Positions 63,800-64,000 of a DNA stretch of 64,000 nt are shown piece by piece. Position 1 is the first letter of the stretch. The number at the start of each line of letters is the position of its first letter. Location: positions 3,260,501 to 3,324,500 of the forward strand of contig NZ_CP152019.1 of the NCBI RefSeq assembly GCF_038622445.1. Reading direction: 5' to 3'. The stretch is from Sporosarcina sp. FSL K6-1522. GTDB taxonomy: Bacteria; Bacillota; Bacilli; Bacillales_A; Planococcaceae. Position numbers and translations under genes: made by a program. The notes beneath the pieces are model-generated. The model was given only the letters and a program-made list of their open reading frames with translations, did not search any database and was not told the DNA's origin.

Positions 63800-63975
63800 A
63801 CCGAATATAAAAACCCTTCTGTTCGTTTCGGACAGAAGGGTTGTATCATCAAATGATGGTTTCCTCCGTCCCTGTCTTTTGCAGATCAAGGCAGATCTTG
63901 TTGAAAGATGCTTTTTTCTAGATGTCTTAACAGGTGCAGCTCGCAATAGATACCGCCCTTCGACATTACTATATC
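63800..63975 (-). promoter_or_regulatory. panB leader with mutually exclusive terminator and antiterminator
   Basis: On the minus strand an 11-bp terminator stem (AACCCTTCTGT, 63832-63842, with 63812-63822) is followed by TTTTTATATT, only 37 bases before panB. Its 5' arm can instead pair with GGACGGAGG upstream (63863-63871) through nine pairs including wobble pairs. No coding frame resembling an upstream gene is seen back to the window edge. The TATAGT at about 63968-63973 could be the -10 of this leader. The known Firmicute pan motif RNA occurs in exactly this position; I cannot verify its consensus here. Confidence 0.55.
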
Positions 63976-64000
63976 AAAATCAAATATCATTGTATATATT

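Noticed and set aside
63749..63946. 65-residue minus-strand frame upstream of panB
   Set aside because: It crosses the terminator/antiterminator region and the panB start in another frame; no family resemblance.

Overview
The window is a chromosomal segment of a low-to-moderate G+C, spore-former-type Firmicute. Gene order, strong purine-rich ribosome sites, a Bacillus-type RNase P RNA, a T-box and a preQ1 leader point to Bacillales. The protein sequences and the intergenic repeats look most like Planococcaceae (Sporosarcina-like); that genus-level placement is inference. No tRNA, CRISPR array, phage or intact insertion sequence was seen.

Layout. 0-5 kb: three secreted metallopeptidases (two M14, one M28), all on the minus strand. 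5-8.3 kb: DinB-like protein, formate/nitrite channel, HpaB-type flavin-dependent oxygenase. 8.4-10.3 kb: queuosine precursor operon queCDE behind a preQ1 riboswitch. 10.4-12.9 kb: small Cys-rich protein, patatin lipase, LytR-CpsA-Psr protein. 12.9-15.6 kb: proBA under a proline T-box. 15.7-20.9 kb: YkvI-like permease, then a RpiR regulator, M20 hydrolase, GNAT and enolase-superfamily racemase that match a D- to L-amino-acid conversion cassette. 21.1-26.8 kb: de novo NAD genes nadB-nadC-nadA, divergent from nifS-niaR. 27-31.5 kb: lrgBA-type membrane pair, an mprF reading frame broken by four in-frame stops, and an HD phosphohydrolase. 31.6-38.5 kb: cold-shock protein, small zinc protein, RNase HI-like protein, phosphoesterase, rhodanese, double dynamin DynA and a lone CheX. 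38.6-64 kb: a block strongly colinear with the Bacillus subtilis ypwA/ypvA/ypsC-rnpB-gpsB-yprBA-yppE ... recU-ponA-ypoC-nth-dnaD-asnS-aspB-ypmB-dinG-panDCB region.

Functional themes are cofactor and modified-base synthesis (queuosine precursor, NAD, pantothenate), amino-acid metabolism (proline, probable D-amino-acid salvage), cell wall and division (PBP1, GpsB, LCP, DynA) and DNA repair/recombination (RecU, Nth, DinG, YprA, YpvA, DnaD). Regulation is often written in RNA: preQ1 aptamer, T-box, and a panB leader that can form mutually exclusive terminator and antiterminator helices.

The least explained signal is a family of modular intergenic repeats (seven main copies, A-G, at about 2.87, 5.61, 24.76, 37.74, 48.37, 57.73 and 61.43 kb). 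They are built from hairpins whose stems differ between copies while base pairing and loops are kept. Copies sit between operons, three of them inside divergent promoter regions, and one doubles as a transcription terminator. They are the best candidate here for something not captured by ordinary annotation.
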